Assembly: GCA_973895155.1 (NCBI GenBank)
Contig: OZ316897.1
Span: forward strand, 21,948,001-22,012,000
Source: Marsupella aquatica
Taxonomy: Eukaryota; Marchantiophyta
Length of the DNA: 64,000 bases
Direction of reading: 5' to 3'
The notes beneath the pieces were generated by a model. That model did no database searches and was not told the origin of the DNA. It saw only the letters and a program-made list of their open reading frames with translations. Positions 1 through 12,315 of this stretch are shown piece by piece; position 1 is the stretch's first letter; every line of letters begins with the position of its first letter. The position numbers and the translations under genes are program-made.

Positions 1-2
1 AG

Positions 3-2156
3 GTGACCTTGGTAGAACTGCAAATGAGAGACGTCGATAAGTCTGTAAGGTATAGGGGGCAGTACAGTGGAGAGGTCGTTGGTCGTGGAATACCAGAGAG
101 CGTCCATGTTATTAAGAAAGTGAGATGGTGGAAGATTAAGTTCATGAAGGCCTTGTCTGATGGTAATCCGTCATTGCTGGCGCCTTACTGGGTGCCATTA
201 ATGACACCTTCAAAGGGTCTGCAGATGGTACAGTTTGGGCACTTAAAACCAGTAAGTATGGTGCCATATACATATATAAATATATGCATTTACCAACCCT
301 AGGTTCATTGCATCGGAATGAATCTACTTCTCCGGGTTCTGCAGGTTTTTTCATGTTGCCCAGTCGATATGTATCGAGAGGTAGAGATGTTGAATGAATC
401 TGGTTTTCTACAATATATTTATATTGCAAGATTCCCTGGCACTCATGCACCGTCACTATTGATGTGCATGTACATATTGCAGGACATGTCCATTTTTGTT
501 CCGAGAGCATATTGTTCCATGAGTCCCAATCTGGCTCATAAAGTATGCCAATCGTATTCAGGTCCCTCTCCTCAGGGTTCTGCTGTCTCAGGAAAGACCT
601 CCAAGAGAGTGGGGTTACCGGAGATAGGTCCCTCTCCTGAGGGTTCTGCTGTCTCAGGAAAGGCCTCCAATGGAGCGGGGTTACCGGAGATGCCTGACGT
701 TGAGGAAAACCCTCTTTCAAAACCGAAGAAGCGAGTGTTGGCATTAGCTGGCCATGAAGAAGATGCAGAGGGAGGGGCGGAAGTAGAGCATAGAGAGGAA
801 AGCAAAGCAGATGATGCGGTCAGGTCCAATGATGGAGAGCCAAGCGAGGATACTGAAGTACTGGATACCACTACATGCAGCCAGGAGAAAACATCTTCAA
901 CATCAACTATCAACTTGCAAGTTGATTGCTTCACTACATACACCCAACTTTACATTGAATCTGACGAGGATGATGAAGACACTAATATAAGGCCTAACGA
1001 TCAACCGGAACCGGAGGTACGAGTATTTTGTCATCCTAGTTGCGTTCTTATATATCATACGTACGTAATTATAATTAAGACACCGAGTTTGCTTTATACT
1101 TATTTTTCAGGTAAAAAGACAAAAGATTGAGAGCAGTCCTGCAGGGGGAAACAACCCGCTACTGTCCAAGGTATATATCATATATCATTGTATGTATAAG
1201 TTTTGTATATTGCAATTATTATAATGGCCTAAAAGTTCTATTGTAAGTGATGTATATGACTTTGCAATTCATTCTACTTTGAGCCTAGGTTCACCAATAT
1301 ATACAATGATTTGCACATCCACATATGCATGGCAGGTTAAGACCGAGAAGGAACAAGGTGGAGTCCTTGCAAGCATTCGGGACCTAAATCAACCATTGAG
1401 TAGAGCACGAAGAGGCAAGGGTCCGAACCCAGGCAAAGAAAACGTACCTTCATTTAGAGCTATTTCAACAAAGGTACAGGAGGATGCAAGGGAACGGTTG
1501 TTGACCGGCAAAAACATGGTATGATTTCTTATTTCCATCCATTGTAAGCCAGCAGTCTTTATTAGGTTGCAGCGATCATTGTGTACAATGTGTAGACAGA
1601 AATTGTATGTGTGGAACGTACTCTTGTGGTCTCATTATGTGGTCATTATATATGTACAGGCAAACCAGGAAGAAGTTTTGTGTGCTCAAGGAACCCGGTC
1701 GACGAGAAGTAACAAGTCCCAGGCTTCTGGAGACTCCAATATAGTAAGCATATACTGAGAAGTTTTGCACGATTCTGTAAATAATCATTTATAGCTTGTC
1801 ATTGGTGTACTACCATATTTTAAAAAGCTCACCAAAGACTGTAACTTTTGCAGAATTTTGAAAAGCTCACCAAAGACGCCAAACTAGTATTGTGCATGAG
1901 AGCCATGGGTTTGATGAAGACCTGCGAAGTGGAGGCCAAATTGCGCACGTTTGTAGAAGATACGAACAAGCAGTCAAAGACTACCGCCAAGCCATTCACC
2001 AAACACGCTCAGAAGAATGCATCAGAGTTATTGGACATGGTGGCCAGGTGGATTGTAGAGCAGAATGTAGTGATCGTTACACATCTTCCGGCTTTAAATG
2101 CCGATGGCCAGCAAAGGATCTTCCCTGAAAATGCTATGAAGAAAGCCGGGGAAGAG
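3..2156 (+). CDS. Unrecognised multi-exon host gene, 5' and probably 3' incomplete
   Basis: Six predicted exons: 3-251, 483-1016, 1111-1170, 1336-1518, 1660-1743 and 1854-2156. Each is preceded by AG and followed by GT (GTAAGT at 252, GTATAT at 1171, GTAAGC at 1744), and the frame stays open through all of them. Every exon is a multiple of three and starts in phase 0. The product is hydrophilic and charged. Exon 2 holds two back-to-back 66-bp units (561-626, 627-692), giving a repeated 22-residue block that begins GPSPxGSAVSGK, and then an acidic stretch (ESDEDDEDT). Exon 4 is basic. Exon 6 is the best ordered part, predicted helical, with FVEDTNKQSKTT and a LLDMVARWIVEQ stretch. No domain is recognised. 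AG at bases 1-2 suggests that exon 3-251 also begins at an acceptor. If 2157 is not a donor, the frame ends at a TAG four bases later. Nothing like a later exon is seen before the repeats at 2280. Confidence 0.55.
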
Positions 2157-2281
2157 GTATAGTACTCACTACATAGATAGCATACCTGCATCGCTCTATG
2201 AACGGCACAAGCTAGACAGGTTATGAATATGATTGCATTATATATTGACCAAGGGCCACCACTACTTGCTTCGTGTTTCAC

Positions 2282-2339
<58 letters not shown>
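2282..2339. repeat. Compound microsatellite (TA)n(GA)n
   Basis: A run of alternating TA of about 24 bases passes directly into about 33 bases of alternating GA. It lies just after the last recognised exon of the first gene. Confidence 0.95.
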
Positions 2340-2341
<2 letters not shown>

Positions 2342-2559
2342 GAGTTGCTAACGTACTTAGTTTCTAATGTACAAATGAATGCTACTTAACTCACTGTGAT
2401 CTTATTTACAACGCTATGAGGAAATGATTCAAAACCATATTAGAAATTTGATTTGCGTAAGCTGGGCCCAATAAAGAACCTTACGTTCACGATACCCATC
2501 GACATTTCATGGTATTCATTGGCAATATGACTGGATGGTTTTCGATGCAATTCATCTTG

Positions 2560-3250
2560 GGACGCCAGACATTTTTAATACCCCATTGGTAATACGTGAG
2601 GATCCCCCAATACCCCACAATACATAGGCGTTACATCGTGAATCCCCACTTCATCGTAGGCAATTTGGACGATGCGGATGCACATTATCCTGGAATTTGA
2701 CGATGCGGATGCAATTTGACGCAGCAAGAAACCTGGAATCAAAAATACCCTACAAATACCCCACGGTATGCAGGTAAAATGCACAAGTAATCCCCACTTC
2801 GACATAGGAAATCTGGACGGTGAAGATGCATATCATCCTACAAACCTCCAGGGCTGTTAGCGAAGCCACCTGGAGAGTGGCAATTGGAAGTGGCATACCA
2901 AATACCCCAACGATACCCCAGGGTATGCGGGTAATGTGCACACAGAACCCCCACTTTACAACAGGAAATTTGGATGGTGGAGATGCATATCATCCTGCAC
3001 ACCTCCAGGGCTGCCAGCGAGGCCACCTGGAGAGCGGCCATTGGACGCTGACAACCCAAATACCCCAGAGATACACTAATGTATGCGGGTAATATGCACA
3101 CGGAATCCCCACTTTACCACAACAAAATTGGATGGTGGAGATGAATATAATCCTGCACACCTCAGCGAAGCCACTTGGAGAGCGGCAATTGGACGCTGAC
3201 ATCCCAAATACCCCAGCGATACCCCACAGTATGCGCGTAATATGCACACG
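2560..3250. repeat. Degenerate tandem array, period about 150 bp, about 4.5 units
   Basis: Units restart near 2754, 2899, 3057 and 3205, each beginning AAATACCCCA, with a more diverged unit from 2575. Each unit has a block rich in TACCCCA, then GTATGCGGGTAATATGCACAC, then AATCCCCACTT, then a block containing CACCTCCAGGGCTG and CCACCTGGAGAG. The last two form an imperfect inverted repeat within each unit. Several open frames cross it on both strands, but they only reflect the repeat. The flanks 3250-3600 keep scattered CCCCA motifs and no gene. Confidence 0.8.
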
Positions 3251-3604
3251 GATGTTGCGGAGAGCGCGACCATCCAAGGACCTGGATTATGCCAACTGCC
3301 TCCGGCTTATACAAATAAACACGCAAATGTGGGGAAATGCGGAGTCGCTAAACCCTTCTGTAGTTGGGTATATTACGGGAAACGCCCCAAATGTCACGCC
3401 TGTGAGACACATAGGCAAATTACCCCAGGGAAACGTCGAACTGCTAGAAGTATCAAATCCCTCGTTATGTATGGGAAAGCATGGGTATTTTCAACCAAAT
3501 TCCCTAAGATGTCCGGAATCCCCACTTCTTTGTTATGGTACACTGATTCACCAAGTCAGGTGGGGAAATCCCCAACTCCTCGACCTGCATATCCTCCTTG
3601 TGCT

Positions 3605-4110
3605 TCACTCAACAAACTTTCGCACCCAAGCCTTATTTTAACATGCTATATGCTTGATTGACCTACATTTCAAATCCAGTCCCATGTGTAATATTAAAAG
3701 ACGGTATTCAAGATGGCAAACTTTTGTCTTGGTTTTGAATTTAGTCTTATAACAGAAGTAAATGCTGATGTCACACTAAAAGTTCTCTCCGGTTCAGCTG
3801 GCCTGGGGGCTTTTTACACAGCAAGCTTCAGCTTTCAAAGATCAAGCGCATGCCCTTAGCCTTCAATACACTCTCGTACGTACCAATAATCAACAAGATG
3901 AAGTCAGGTCTAAGTACAACGCTTGGATCAGAATGACCCATGGGACCGGATTGCCCCGGCCACGGGAGGAAGGGACCCAGAGACGAAGTACATTCACAAG
4001 TACTTTTCTGGACCCTCGGAGTTATTACAGATGACGATTATATTGGTGGGTAGCATATTACAGATGACGATCATATTGGTGGGTAGCAAGTACAGGAAAG
4101 GAAAGTAACT
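3605..4110. repeat. Dispersed repeat, copy A (copy B at 14327-15090)
   Basis: Sequence from ACAAACTTTCGC to the block with GATCATATTGGTGGGTAGC is shared in the same orientation with 14327-15090. Copy B has about 250 extra bases near 14360-14605 and a short internal tandem duplication at 14895-14990. Copy A carries GTACGTAC at 3877 where copy B has GTAC. There is no coding potential; probably an old non-autonomous element or segmental duplication. Confidence 0.75.
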
Positions 4111-4139
4111 GGGAAACATGATATTGTTTTGGGTCATGA

Positions 4140-5360
4140 CACAGCCGATTTCGTGATTGTTTGTTGTGATTCCAAAACAATGATTGTATATGGACCAGGA
4201 CCTCATGGCTTTTCAATGATCTCCTTCAGACGCCTCGCTTCAGGGTCGCAACCCTTGCCATTCTAACCTGAGTAGCCATTCCTATACATCCTCTCAAAGA
4301 TGCACAAACGAGGTCCCGAACTGATCTAAAGTAGGTCTGAAGCTTTTTAATTCACCATCCTATGAGTGTGCCAAAAGTGAGCCGTCATGCAGGTACATTT
4401 CCCGCACTGGGGCAGCAAATTAGCTCAAGGAAAATCAGGTAGACACATTTTAATTAATAATTCAGTCACAGCCTGCCACTGGACCCACTGAGCCAGAGGC
4501 GCGACCAGTACGTACCTGGAGTAGCCCTGAATTAGAACTTGAGGAAGGATTCTTGGTGGTCAATTAATATTTATGTCCTTTTACATTTAGACCAGTACTG
4601 AGGCTCCGAATGGTCAATCTCGGTCAGTTTTTCGACCGAGATCGACAATTTTTTCAACCGAGACCGACATCGAGGTTATTCGTCGAGTTGGGTGGCCTTT
4701 TTATTTCAAGTCTAACTTTGTGAAGGAAGAACTAAGGGGGAAGAGCATATATACAAGGAGCCAAGCCGAGAGATAATATTTTGAAGCAGCATGCATGCAT
4801 GGCAGGGAAAGAGAAAGCTTTAGAGCTCGTACCACTCGGCAAGGGTGAGCAGAGCACGCCTCTGCTACTTGCTGAAGACATGGACGCCAAGCCCACGTAC
4901 CGTTGGGAAGGGTGAAGCTAGCACCTCTGCGGACGTAGCTCAAACGAGAGCTCAAATAGTTTCAAACCGTTCGTACGTATCAAGAAATAGGGTGAGGTTG
5001 GGTCCTGGACTTGGGATGTAAGTTCCAATATCTGCGCCATGATCTGTGAGAACCCACATTGCGGTTCCCTGCATCGAGTGCTGGCAGGCTACTCTAGCAA
5101 CCACTGAAAAGTGCACGGTCAGATGCGATGTTTGCACCATGCCAAATTCAAAAGATTGAGTGCCCGATTGAGTGATTTCTGGCCACGAAGTTGGTTGGTA
5201 GAAGCAAGTCAAATGGTTCCTTCAGTTATCGGGTGGCCTGGGCCGGGGACTTACCAGAAAACAGTGTCATGTGCATGGAGTATTGTTTCAAGAATTTTTC
5301 TGCAGTTAAATCTTGTTCTATTCTTCATTGTCGGCATTTCAGCTTTGGATACAGAAGACT
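4140..5360. repeat. Segmental duplication, copy A (copy B at 30835-32003)
   Basis: The two segments align in the same orientation with scattered substitutions and small indels, from GATTGTTTGTTGTGATTCC to TTTCAGCTTTGGATACAGAA. The shared part includes a TATA-like stretch, a short open frame, and a conserved block around GGTGAGGTTGGGTCCTGG. Copy A continues into unrelated sequence after 5360, whereas copy B switches there to flanking DNA of the Cys-rich genes. Confidence 0.85.
4799..4990 (+). pseudogene. Broken copy of a 62-codon small open frame
   Basis: It aligns with the intact 62-codon frame at 31455-31643. A 4-base insertion (GTAC, near 4897) disrupts the frame after the AEDMDAKPT-equivalent position, and further small differences follow. 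A TATATA stretch lies at about 4747, some 50 bases before the ATG. Whether either copy makes a peptide is unknown, so this is an inference from paralogue comparison. Confidence 0.4.
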
Positions 5361-6320
5361 TTCTTACTTAATCCGCAACTCAATTCTCTGCAAACCAGCT
5401 TTCACGTTAGAACAATACATTTTAGCACATCCACTCCGCCTTGGAATATATGCGAATTTATTATTCGGGTGATCAAGATATCTGGAAAACTCTTCGGTGG
5501 AATTCAGAAGAGTCGAACTTGGGCCGACTATTGTTCAATACATCCTAGCTAGACTCTCTTAGGCAACCAGTTGCGTGGGTTTTTCACATTTTCATCTCGA
5601 CTCCATCAGTGTCGATCAAGTCACAAGTTAAGGTCCATCTGCAGAACTGCAAGATTTAGGGGAAGGACAAATGATTTTCTATATAAGTAAAATCAAATCT
5701 TTCCTTCAATATCGTGAGTGATAAAATGAGACGTTCAATTCAGTCTAGAAAGAGCGGAATAAATGTCCATTGGACCCTCGATTGGACCAGGTATCTGTGG
5801 ATGGTAAAAACACTAGTTAGTGCTATATGTCTAAGTACAGAAGAAAACATTTTGGAGTACATTTGGGTTGTGCTGGTCCATGGGGGTTTTAGTTCCTAAT
5901 ATACGCAATGGACATATATAGCCACCTCTACAGTCCTGTCCTGACCTTTCCCTGAAAAATAACTTTTCTTCCCCATTTGGTTGGCCAGAAAGACCCTCCT
6001 GTGCTTATGTGACCCTCGATCTGTCTCACTATACAGTAGGTGCCTTGCCCTCGCCCTTACCTGCATCCACCTGCAGCGGTACCTTAGCAGCAGCTGTATG
6101 CGGGTCGCGGTACTATCTGCCGTGACATATCTCAGGAGTGGCTTTCCAAAGAAATAGCTTAATTAGTGGCTGCATTGGCAGCACTCGCGCGTGAAAAAGA
6201 TTGGAAAATCTTGCCCAAGAAGGCGATAGTCTTGTAGCACATTTTCCCATTGGTTTAATTGAAAAAATAACTCTTGTCCTCCCTCTCTGATGCGCCCCAG
6301 CCCTTGGCCTCGCTCATGCA
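5361..6320. other. No gene recognised
   Basis: Short open frames occur on both strands, but none shows a recognisable domain, a splice-supported continuation or a partner copy elsewhere in the window. The GC content rises slightly around 5990-6130. Nothing further can be supported. Confidence 0.5.
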
Positions 6321-6329
6321 GGGACGCGG

Positions 6330-7990
6330 AGGAGGGAGAGGGGAGGGAAAGGAGAGAGGAGAAGAGGGAAAGGGGGTATGGGGAGAATAATGAGAAAAGG
6401 GAAGAAAAGGAAAAAGAAAAAACCAGCGTCTCCTTAAAGTTGTAGCCACCGTGGCTCTTAGAAAGACATGGCTTTCACAATTAGATTAACCAAAATGAGA
6501 ACATTTTTGCACTAACAATCACCCATTCAACCAAAACAACTTGTACACAAGTTGGACAACACCACATGACCCCAAACATGATTGCACAGACCATATTAAT
6601 TGCTAACCTGGGTCAGAGTGCACAGGCACACGTCAACAACAATGACGGCCTCAATGACAGCCCATCTGAAACAATATTTGAGGTCCATGACTGCAACATG
6701 GTCCCCATGACGACCAGGCCACCAACAACAACACAGTTGCAATGAATAAGCGTGCCAGCTCTCTACAACAGTTTTGTGCCTCACTGACTTTACTTGCCTT
6801 GGAGATTTTCACGCTTTGTTGACATGCATACTTTTGCATCAAGATGAGCAACTTCAATATATATCTCATGTCACAACATTTCATAGTTCTACCCCGAGTT
6901 TTGATCACCTGTACTTTTTTGCCTCATCTTAACTCAAGGGCATTAGACTAGTGTAGTATAATTGAGATACATTTATACTTACAGGAATACAAACTAGCTC
7001 CGATCCAGATATTAATTAAGTGTACGTACGAGGACTGCTTGCAAGAAGTTATCTGTCATTGAGACACAAAACACCTATACCCAAGGCGTCGAGCATGCAG
7101 GATCAAGAACACTATTGTAATCTACCCCAAAGTTTGTTATTAGAATCGTTGGTCTTAGATCAAAGATTTAAAGGAGGACAGTAAGAACAGTATGCTGAAA
7201 GAGTGAAGTGGGTAAGGTGTCGTCCAGTGTCTTTAACCGTACGTGTTTTCCTGGTGGTTGATCTGGGTTACCCCCTGCGAGAAATGGTCACCTGCAGGAG
7301 AATGCTATCTCATATATGGATCGAGAGAGTGATCAATGGGCTCTTGCCTAGGATGGAAGCCCGCGTGAACTGTGTGCTGTTGCTGACTTTTTCTCTCTAT
7401 CTGGAACAGAGTCGAGATCTAAAGATGATGAGCCACGTCGAGAGATAGTACAGTTTACATCAGAAAGTAGTGTGAAGGTGGGTGGACGTCAGTGAAGTTG
7501 CGAAGTTCATCATGTTTGTGTAAGCTGGGCGGAGGCAAAGGAAGGTTTAGGAGAAGATCTTCCATGTGAACATGTATTACAGAGGTCGTCACAGGGTGCT
7601 ACACTGATATAGGTCAATGTCGACGCATTCTGTTTAAGGGAAGAGACGTTGCGTCGGCTCTGTCAATTCATTGGGTCCACATGGCAACAAGTTTCTGGAG
7701 ACTAGCTTCTGGGCATGTTGATTAGTAATCACCTTGTTCACATGCATGGATTGCGCCATGACATTGAAGCGTGTCACTAGAGTAGCAGACCGGAGACAAA
7801 TGAATGACAAAGAGGTGTATATAACTACCGTTAGACTTGCTGATGAACGTGGCTTGAGGCTTGCGCTCGAAAGTATGTCGAGTGAAGTCTGGGATTTTGG
7901 GATGCGCGCTGGAAAAGTCGATGATGATGCGCGCCATAAACCGGACTTCAATTACTCAGTATATATTTACAATCTCGATATATATATTCA
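6330..7990. repeat. Segmental duplication, copy A (copy B at 54835-56520)
   Basis: The duplicated segment starts in a purine-only tract of about 100 bases (GGGAGAGGGGAGGG onward) and runs to the AT-rich block after CAATTACTCAGTATATAT. The two copies are in the same orientation and differ by substitutions and small indels. Copy A carries extra TTAA and GTAC tetramers near 7013 and 7024. Copy B has a three-fold repeat of an 18-base unit containing GATGAGGATGCGC. A frame of about 70 codons around 7740-7950 is broken in copy B, so coding is not supported. Confidence 0.8.
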
Positions 7991-8089
7991 TGTTCTTGAA
8001 AAACGTGCACACCGTTTCGAAAGGAAACAAGAATTTCGTCAAGAAAGTCATTGCATATATATTGAGTAAAATTTTTGGAGTTTTTATAC

Positions 8090-10570
8090 GTAGCTAGCTA
8101 GGCCGGCCATGATAGACTAGGCGGTAAGGGAGTGAGTGTAAGCAGTAGATAGGGATCGACTGTGATGGAGGTTCCCGCCCCACACCCGGTTAATGTCCTG
8201 AGTAAAATCAGATATAGGTTGAAAAAAGCAAGGAAACATAATACCATTTAATGCATACGTTTCCCCTCTAATTTTATTCTATAGGTGGTTCTAACTTTAC
8301 TGATATAGTCCCAGAGATTGCTCTGCTGTTGGATCCCGATAACATGACATGCAATGAAATCCTCCTACTCTTCGGTAGTTAAGCTTCGCCTACTTAATTC
8401 CGGACGGTTCGAATTCTGATTGCAGTAAGTTAAGTTGATCCATTATGGTTAATTACCATATATCTGTGCGGCTGTACGTTCGTTGATTTGTCGGGTCACT
8501 TCCGTTGCCTCGTTCCTCGGGAGACTCTACGAGATTCTAACGTTGTTTTCGTTCTGTGAATGTCTCGCTTGGTCTGTTCATTACACGCATATATAGTTCA
8601 GATCGTCAGTACGCAAGAGTAATGAGGATCGTGTGTTGGACTGCTGAACAGCCAAAAACAAATTTTCAAGCAACTGATAGCGACAAGAGAGTAATATTCG
8701 AGAAGAGATATCCCCAATCGTCATAATGACCGAGACCATATTATATCTCGGAGGTTGAACTTATCAATCACAACACAAAACGTTCTACCCTTGTGTCATG
8801 GGATGTTGGTATAAACAAACTAAGACGCAAGGTGAGAGGGAAGAATATGGCCACCTCTGCCTCAGTGGACACCGACTCCGCCCCCAATGATGGTACAAGC
8901 GCCCCCCTGCAGGGACATCTGGCCGGGGCTTTCACCTCCTTGCCCGAAGGCAGAAAAAGGAAGAAGACAAACGGTTTATCTCATTGCAAATGATTATGAT
9001 TAATGACAATCAGCTAAACACATAAAAACCAATTAAGGAACTTTACTGAATAAAAAGATAGTCACGGAAGTATATGAATATACATGTGGCAGCCGTCATT
9101 CCCAGTCAGAATTGTTGCCAATGCAAAATGTGGAGAGCACAACTACCCTACCCTAACTCCATCGATTTATTTTCCTATCTTAGCGAGACAGACAGTTGTC
9201 CGCAGACATGATCGACAAGCTATCACGGTTGGATCGAGTGCAAGTATCATACATCTTGCAAATTATCTAGTATATATTATCTCTTCAGACAGTGTCTGCA
9301 TCCGACATCAGACTCCTAGCTTTCCTACTGGAAATCACAGCTAGTTAGCTAGTCATAACTTTCTTTTGGGCGCACCCACGTCACATCTGCTTGTAAGAAG
9401 CACCATGAGATTCGAGCCAATTTGCTTTCTCTGCATCGGGGATGTTCTGCATCTGCGAGTACATCTCAGCTGCTTCGGAGGTTGTGAGAATCCAGTTACC
9501 CTTCGTGCCATCGTCAGTGTAGACTATACCAGTAGGCTTCATCTGGCTGTCACATGTCTGGGAATCAGTGAGGAGCGATCGGCGTCGAGCTGGGTACCAG
9601 AAAGCTCCGGTGAACTGGCCTCCAAGCAAGCAGAAGTTGCCGCTGCCCGTGCCGACCTGCGTGGTGCAGCCTCCATCTCTGTAAAATTTGCTTGCCTGAG
9701 AACTTCCAGATGTGCTTGTGACCAGGACAGAGCCGCCGTCTATTGCGCTCACTTCACAGCAAATCTGGGCTCCGATGCCATTGAATGAGTAGCCTGACCC
9801 ACTGCACTGCGAGGTGCTTTCGTAGAAGATGATATCAACTGCTCCAACGAGGCTTGAGAACTGCAGCAACAGAAGCACTGGCAGCACCGTATACATGACG
9901 CCCTTTGCGCTGATCTTCACCATCGTGGAAAGTTTGAAAAGGTCCTGCAAAATAAGTCAGACCGACCCATCCCTCAGTTAGTCCCAGAAAAGCAATCGCA
10001 TGGGCTAGCTGCAAGCGCTTGCTATATTATCAGACATTCAAACAGATGTTGTGCGTACTGTGAAAAACAACGAAACAGCTTTGTGCATCAAACAGATTTG
10101 GCATCCATGTGCGAATTGAAAGCTTGGCACAAGAAATAGAAACCAGTCGACTGCGCAATGGCACCATTCAAACATAAGTGTTGGGCTATCGCGCGTCTTC
10201 ACAGAAGGTTTCTCTCAAGAGGCTAACATACCGATATATTACTCAGCTCAGCTAAGGTACTTACTAGCTAGAATTGAGCAACGAGTTGAGATGCGAATAC
10301 ACTTGTAGATCGTGAATGGCAGCGGTGAGAATGAGAATGATATGAGCTACGGTGGTTTGCATGGCTTAAATACTAATATGGTGCAGACCTTTTCTTCAAG
10401 TCTGGACCGTAGAGCCGTGCCAAGTCCTGTGTAGCAGGTCTTATCTTCCCAAAAGGATCGAGAACATCATGTTGACAATTAATTTCTTTCCAGCTAGTAT
10501 CACTTTCGACAGTGCTGCAGTTTGGGTACGGTCATTTTCTGTGGGAACGTTCATTCTGCAGAAGAGAGGT
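8090..10570. repeat. Inverted segmental duplication, left arm
   Basis: This arm is the reverse complement of 18700-21890. It runs from TAGCTAGGCCGGCCATGATAG (8093) through GGATCCCGA and the Cys-rich gene to the upstream block CTGTGGGAACGTTCATTCTGC (about 10540). The spacer between the arms is about 8 kb. The arms differ by point changes, 4-base insertions and, in the right arm, an expanded tandem repeat upstream of the gene. Confidence 0.85.
9381..9923 (-). CDS. Small secreted Cys-rich protein, copy 1
   Basis: The 180-residue product starts at ATG 9923, the start that aligns with the paralogue at 19603. An N-terminal hydrophobic stretch (GVMYTVLPVLLLLQF) followed by a small-residue site before VDIIFYEST predicts a signal peptide. 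The mature part has an even spread of cysteines, including a CC pair in QICC, GGC, FCLLGGQFTGAFWY, and a TCDSQMKP segment. A helical tail (AEMYSQMQNIPDAEKANWLE) follows. No family is recognised. A predicted 287-base intron (9945-10231, GTATGT...GCAG) lies in the 5' leader and is matched in copy 2. The frame ends in TGA at the same place as copy 2. Conservation of the whole frame between inverted copies supports a working gene. An apoplastic or cell-wall role is only a guess. Confidence 0.8.
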   Translation of the reverse strand: MVKISAKGVMYTVLPVLLLLQFSSLVGAVDIIFYESTSQCSGSGYSFNGIGAQICCEVSAIDGGSVLVTSTSGSSQASKFYRDGGCTTQVGTGSGNFCLLGGQFTGAFWYPARRRSLLTDSQTCDSQMKPTGIVYTDDGTKGNWILTTSEAAEMYSQMQNIPDAEKANWLESHGASYKQM

Positions 10571-10831
10571 GTCAGAATTCGGGTATCATTATCATCTGAG
10601 CAATCACCATTGAATAAAAACTACTTAGTCACACTAGTACTAGGCATACTGGTTTACCCTCCAATATGGAAAGTGTCCACCACTTAGCTAGCAAAGATAT
10701 TAAATAACGAAAGGTTAATTTCCAATTTCTACATAGGTTTCTACATAGGTTGCCCATCCGGAAAGTAATTTGTTATGTTTTCTTACTTAGAACATAACTA
10801 TAGAACATAACTAAAAAACATGTATCATATT

Positions 10832-12315
10832 TACGGACCCCCATTAGGGGTCTCTTGCAAATTCTCTGTCATGAGGTTGCACCACATCACCACAACCAGC
10901 CTCAAACAGGAATGATCTTATTTTTAACAATAACAAATGTGCACATTCCTGTTTGTGGCAAAAGCAACATAATTTTTGGGGCGCCATACCGTAAATATTA
11001 AACGTAAAAAAACCAAAATACAAAGAAAGAGATGTCATTTAGTAAAACAAAGTTACCATTTTGATGTTTGTCAAAGATATATCAATGTTTTATATCAAAA
11101 TGTTTGTATTTTCTAATTGTTTGTAAGTTTGAAAAAACCAATCGATAGAAATGTACATAGTTAAAACCTCTTTGGCTTCACATTGTAAACTAAATATTAA
11201 TAAATCTCCTTAGTACTTGATAAACTCTGTCAATGTTTGATTCATTGGAAAACTCAAGATCAAGATTTAGAAACTCGTGACCTCTTTAGTAATGTCTTGA
11301 TAAAATCTCTCAACGTCACACTCATTAGAAAGCTATAGTAAAAGTAAAAACTTATCATCTCCTTAGTACTTGACAAAATCTATCAATGTTAGATTGATTG
11401 GAAAGTTAGATAAATTTAGATACTCATGATCTCTCTATATATTGACAAATAATCTCAATGTCACACATTAGAAAGCTAAAGAAATTGAAAATCTCCTGAT
11501 CTCTTTAATACCGTGACAAAATCTGACATTGAATTTGTCAATGTCGGACTCAATGTTGGAAAGCTAAAAGAATTCATGAACTCATGATCAAATTTTTTTA
11601 TGCTCACACTCATTGGAAAGGCAAAGAAATTCAAAAACTCATATGGAACTTGACAAAATTTGTCAATCTGAGGCTCATTGGAAACCCATTCTCAATTAAG
11701 AGGTATCACAATCTCTTCACCATCATAAACTTAGCCGCTACAAATTGATTTCTTTGATTACGTCGTCATTGCTTGTCCACAATGAGTGCTTTCCGACTTG
11801 AATTGTTTGCATCTCTTAGATAGTCTTCAACTAAAGTTCACTCTGAACACAGGTTGACGCCAAATGCAGCCTCTATGTCAAAGAAACAATTGTTGGTCTT
11901 CCCCTCACACCATAGCTTTTTTAAATAAAAATAACTACAAATCTTTTGTGTGAAATGATGGCTCGTTCGTTTTGTGTGTTCTTCCCATTGAATCGACAAG
12001 CACTCTTTAGCCAACAGCTGAGTGTTGTGCTCCAGTCTGTCTTGTGACGGTAATGCTCAATGTAACTCACAAACAATCAATCAAGAATGGTTGAAACATG
12101 ATTTCTCCAATGTGTAAGCAAAACCTGTCAAAAAACTCAATTCCTCCACATTCAACCTTCTGTTTGATAAATCTATATCTTTTGAGCATTTCTTTTGTGC
12201 AAGCACACACCAATACCATCGGGAGACTCAAAACCGTCAGTTACCGTCTTGCTGAAAATTGATTTCACTTAATCACACACACATTCCTTGGATGAACATG
12301 GGGGTCCACGGATTA
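10832..12315. mobile_element. Candidate non-autonomous DNA element with GGACCCCCAT ends
   Basis: The left end reads TTTACGGACCCCCAT and the right end, in reverse complement, reads TAATCCGTGGACCCCCATG, so about 10 bases of terminal inverted repeat are seen. A related end (TTTACGGACCCCACTAG) recurs at about 57188-57204. No transposase frame is present. Target duplications are not clear (ATTTA-like bases flank both sides). The interior is AT-rich with the degenerate tandem units at 11160-11700. Confidence 0.35.
11160..11700. repeat. Degenerate tandem units of about 85-95 bp
   Basis: A block of the form CTCCTTAGTACTTGAYAAA-ATCT-TCAATGT...CATTGGAAAG recurs about six times (near 11208, 11285, 11365, 11435, 11505, 11640) with drift in length and sequence. 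It is non-coding. Confidence 0.6.

Noticed and set aside
2575-3661. Several overlapping open frames on both strands in the CCCCA-rich region
   Set aside because: They repeat with the 150-bp tandem unit, occur on both strands, and show no domain.
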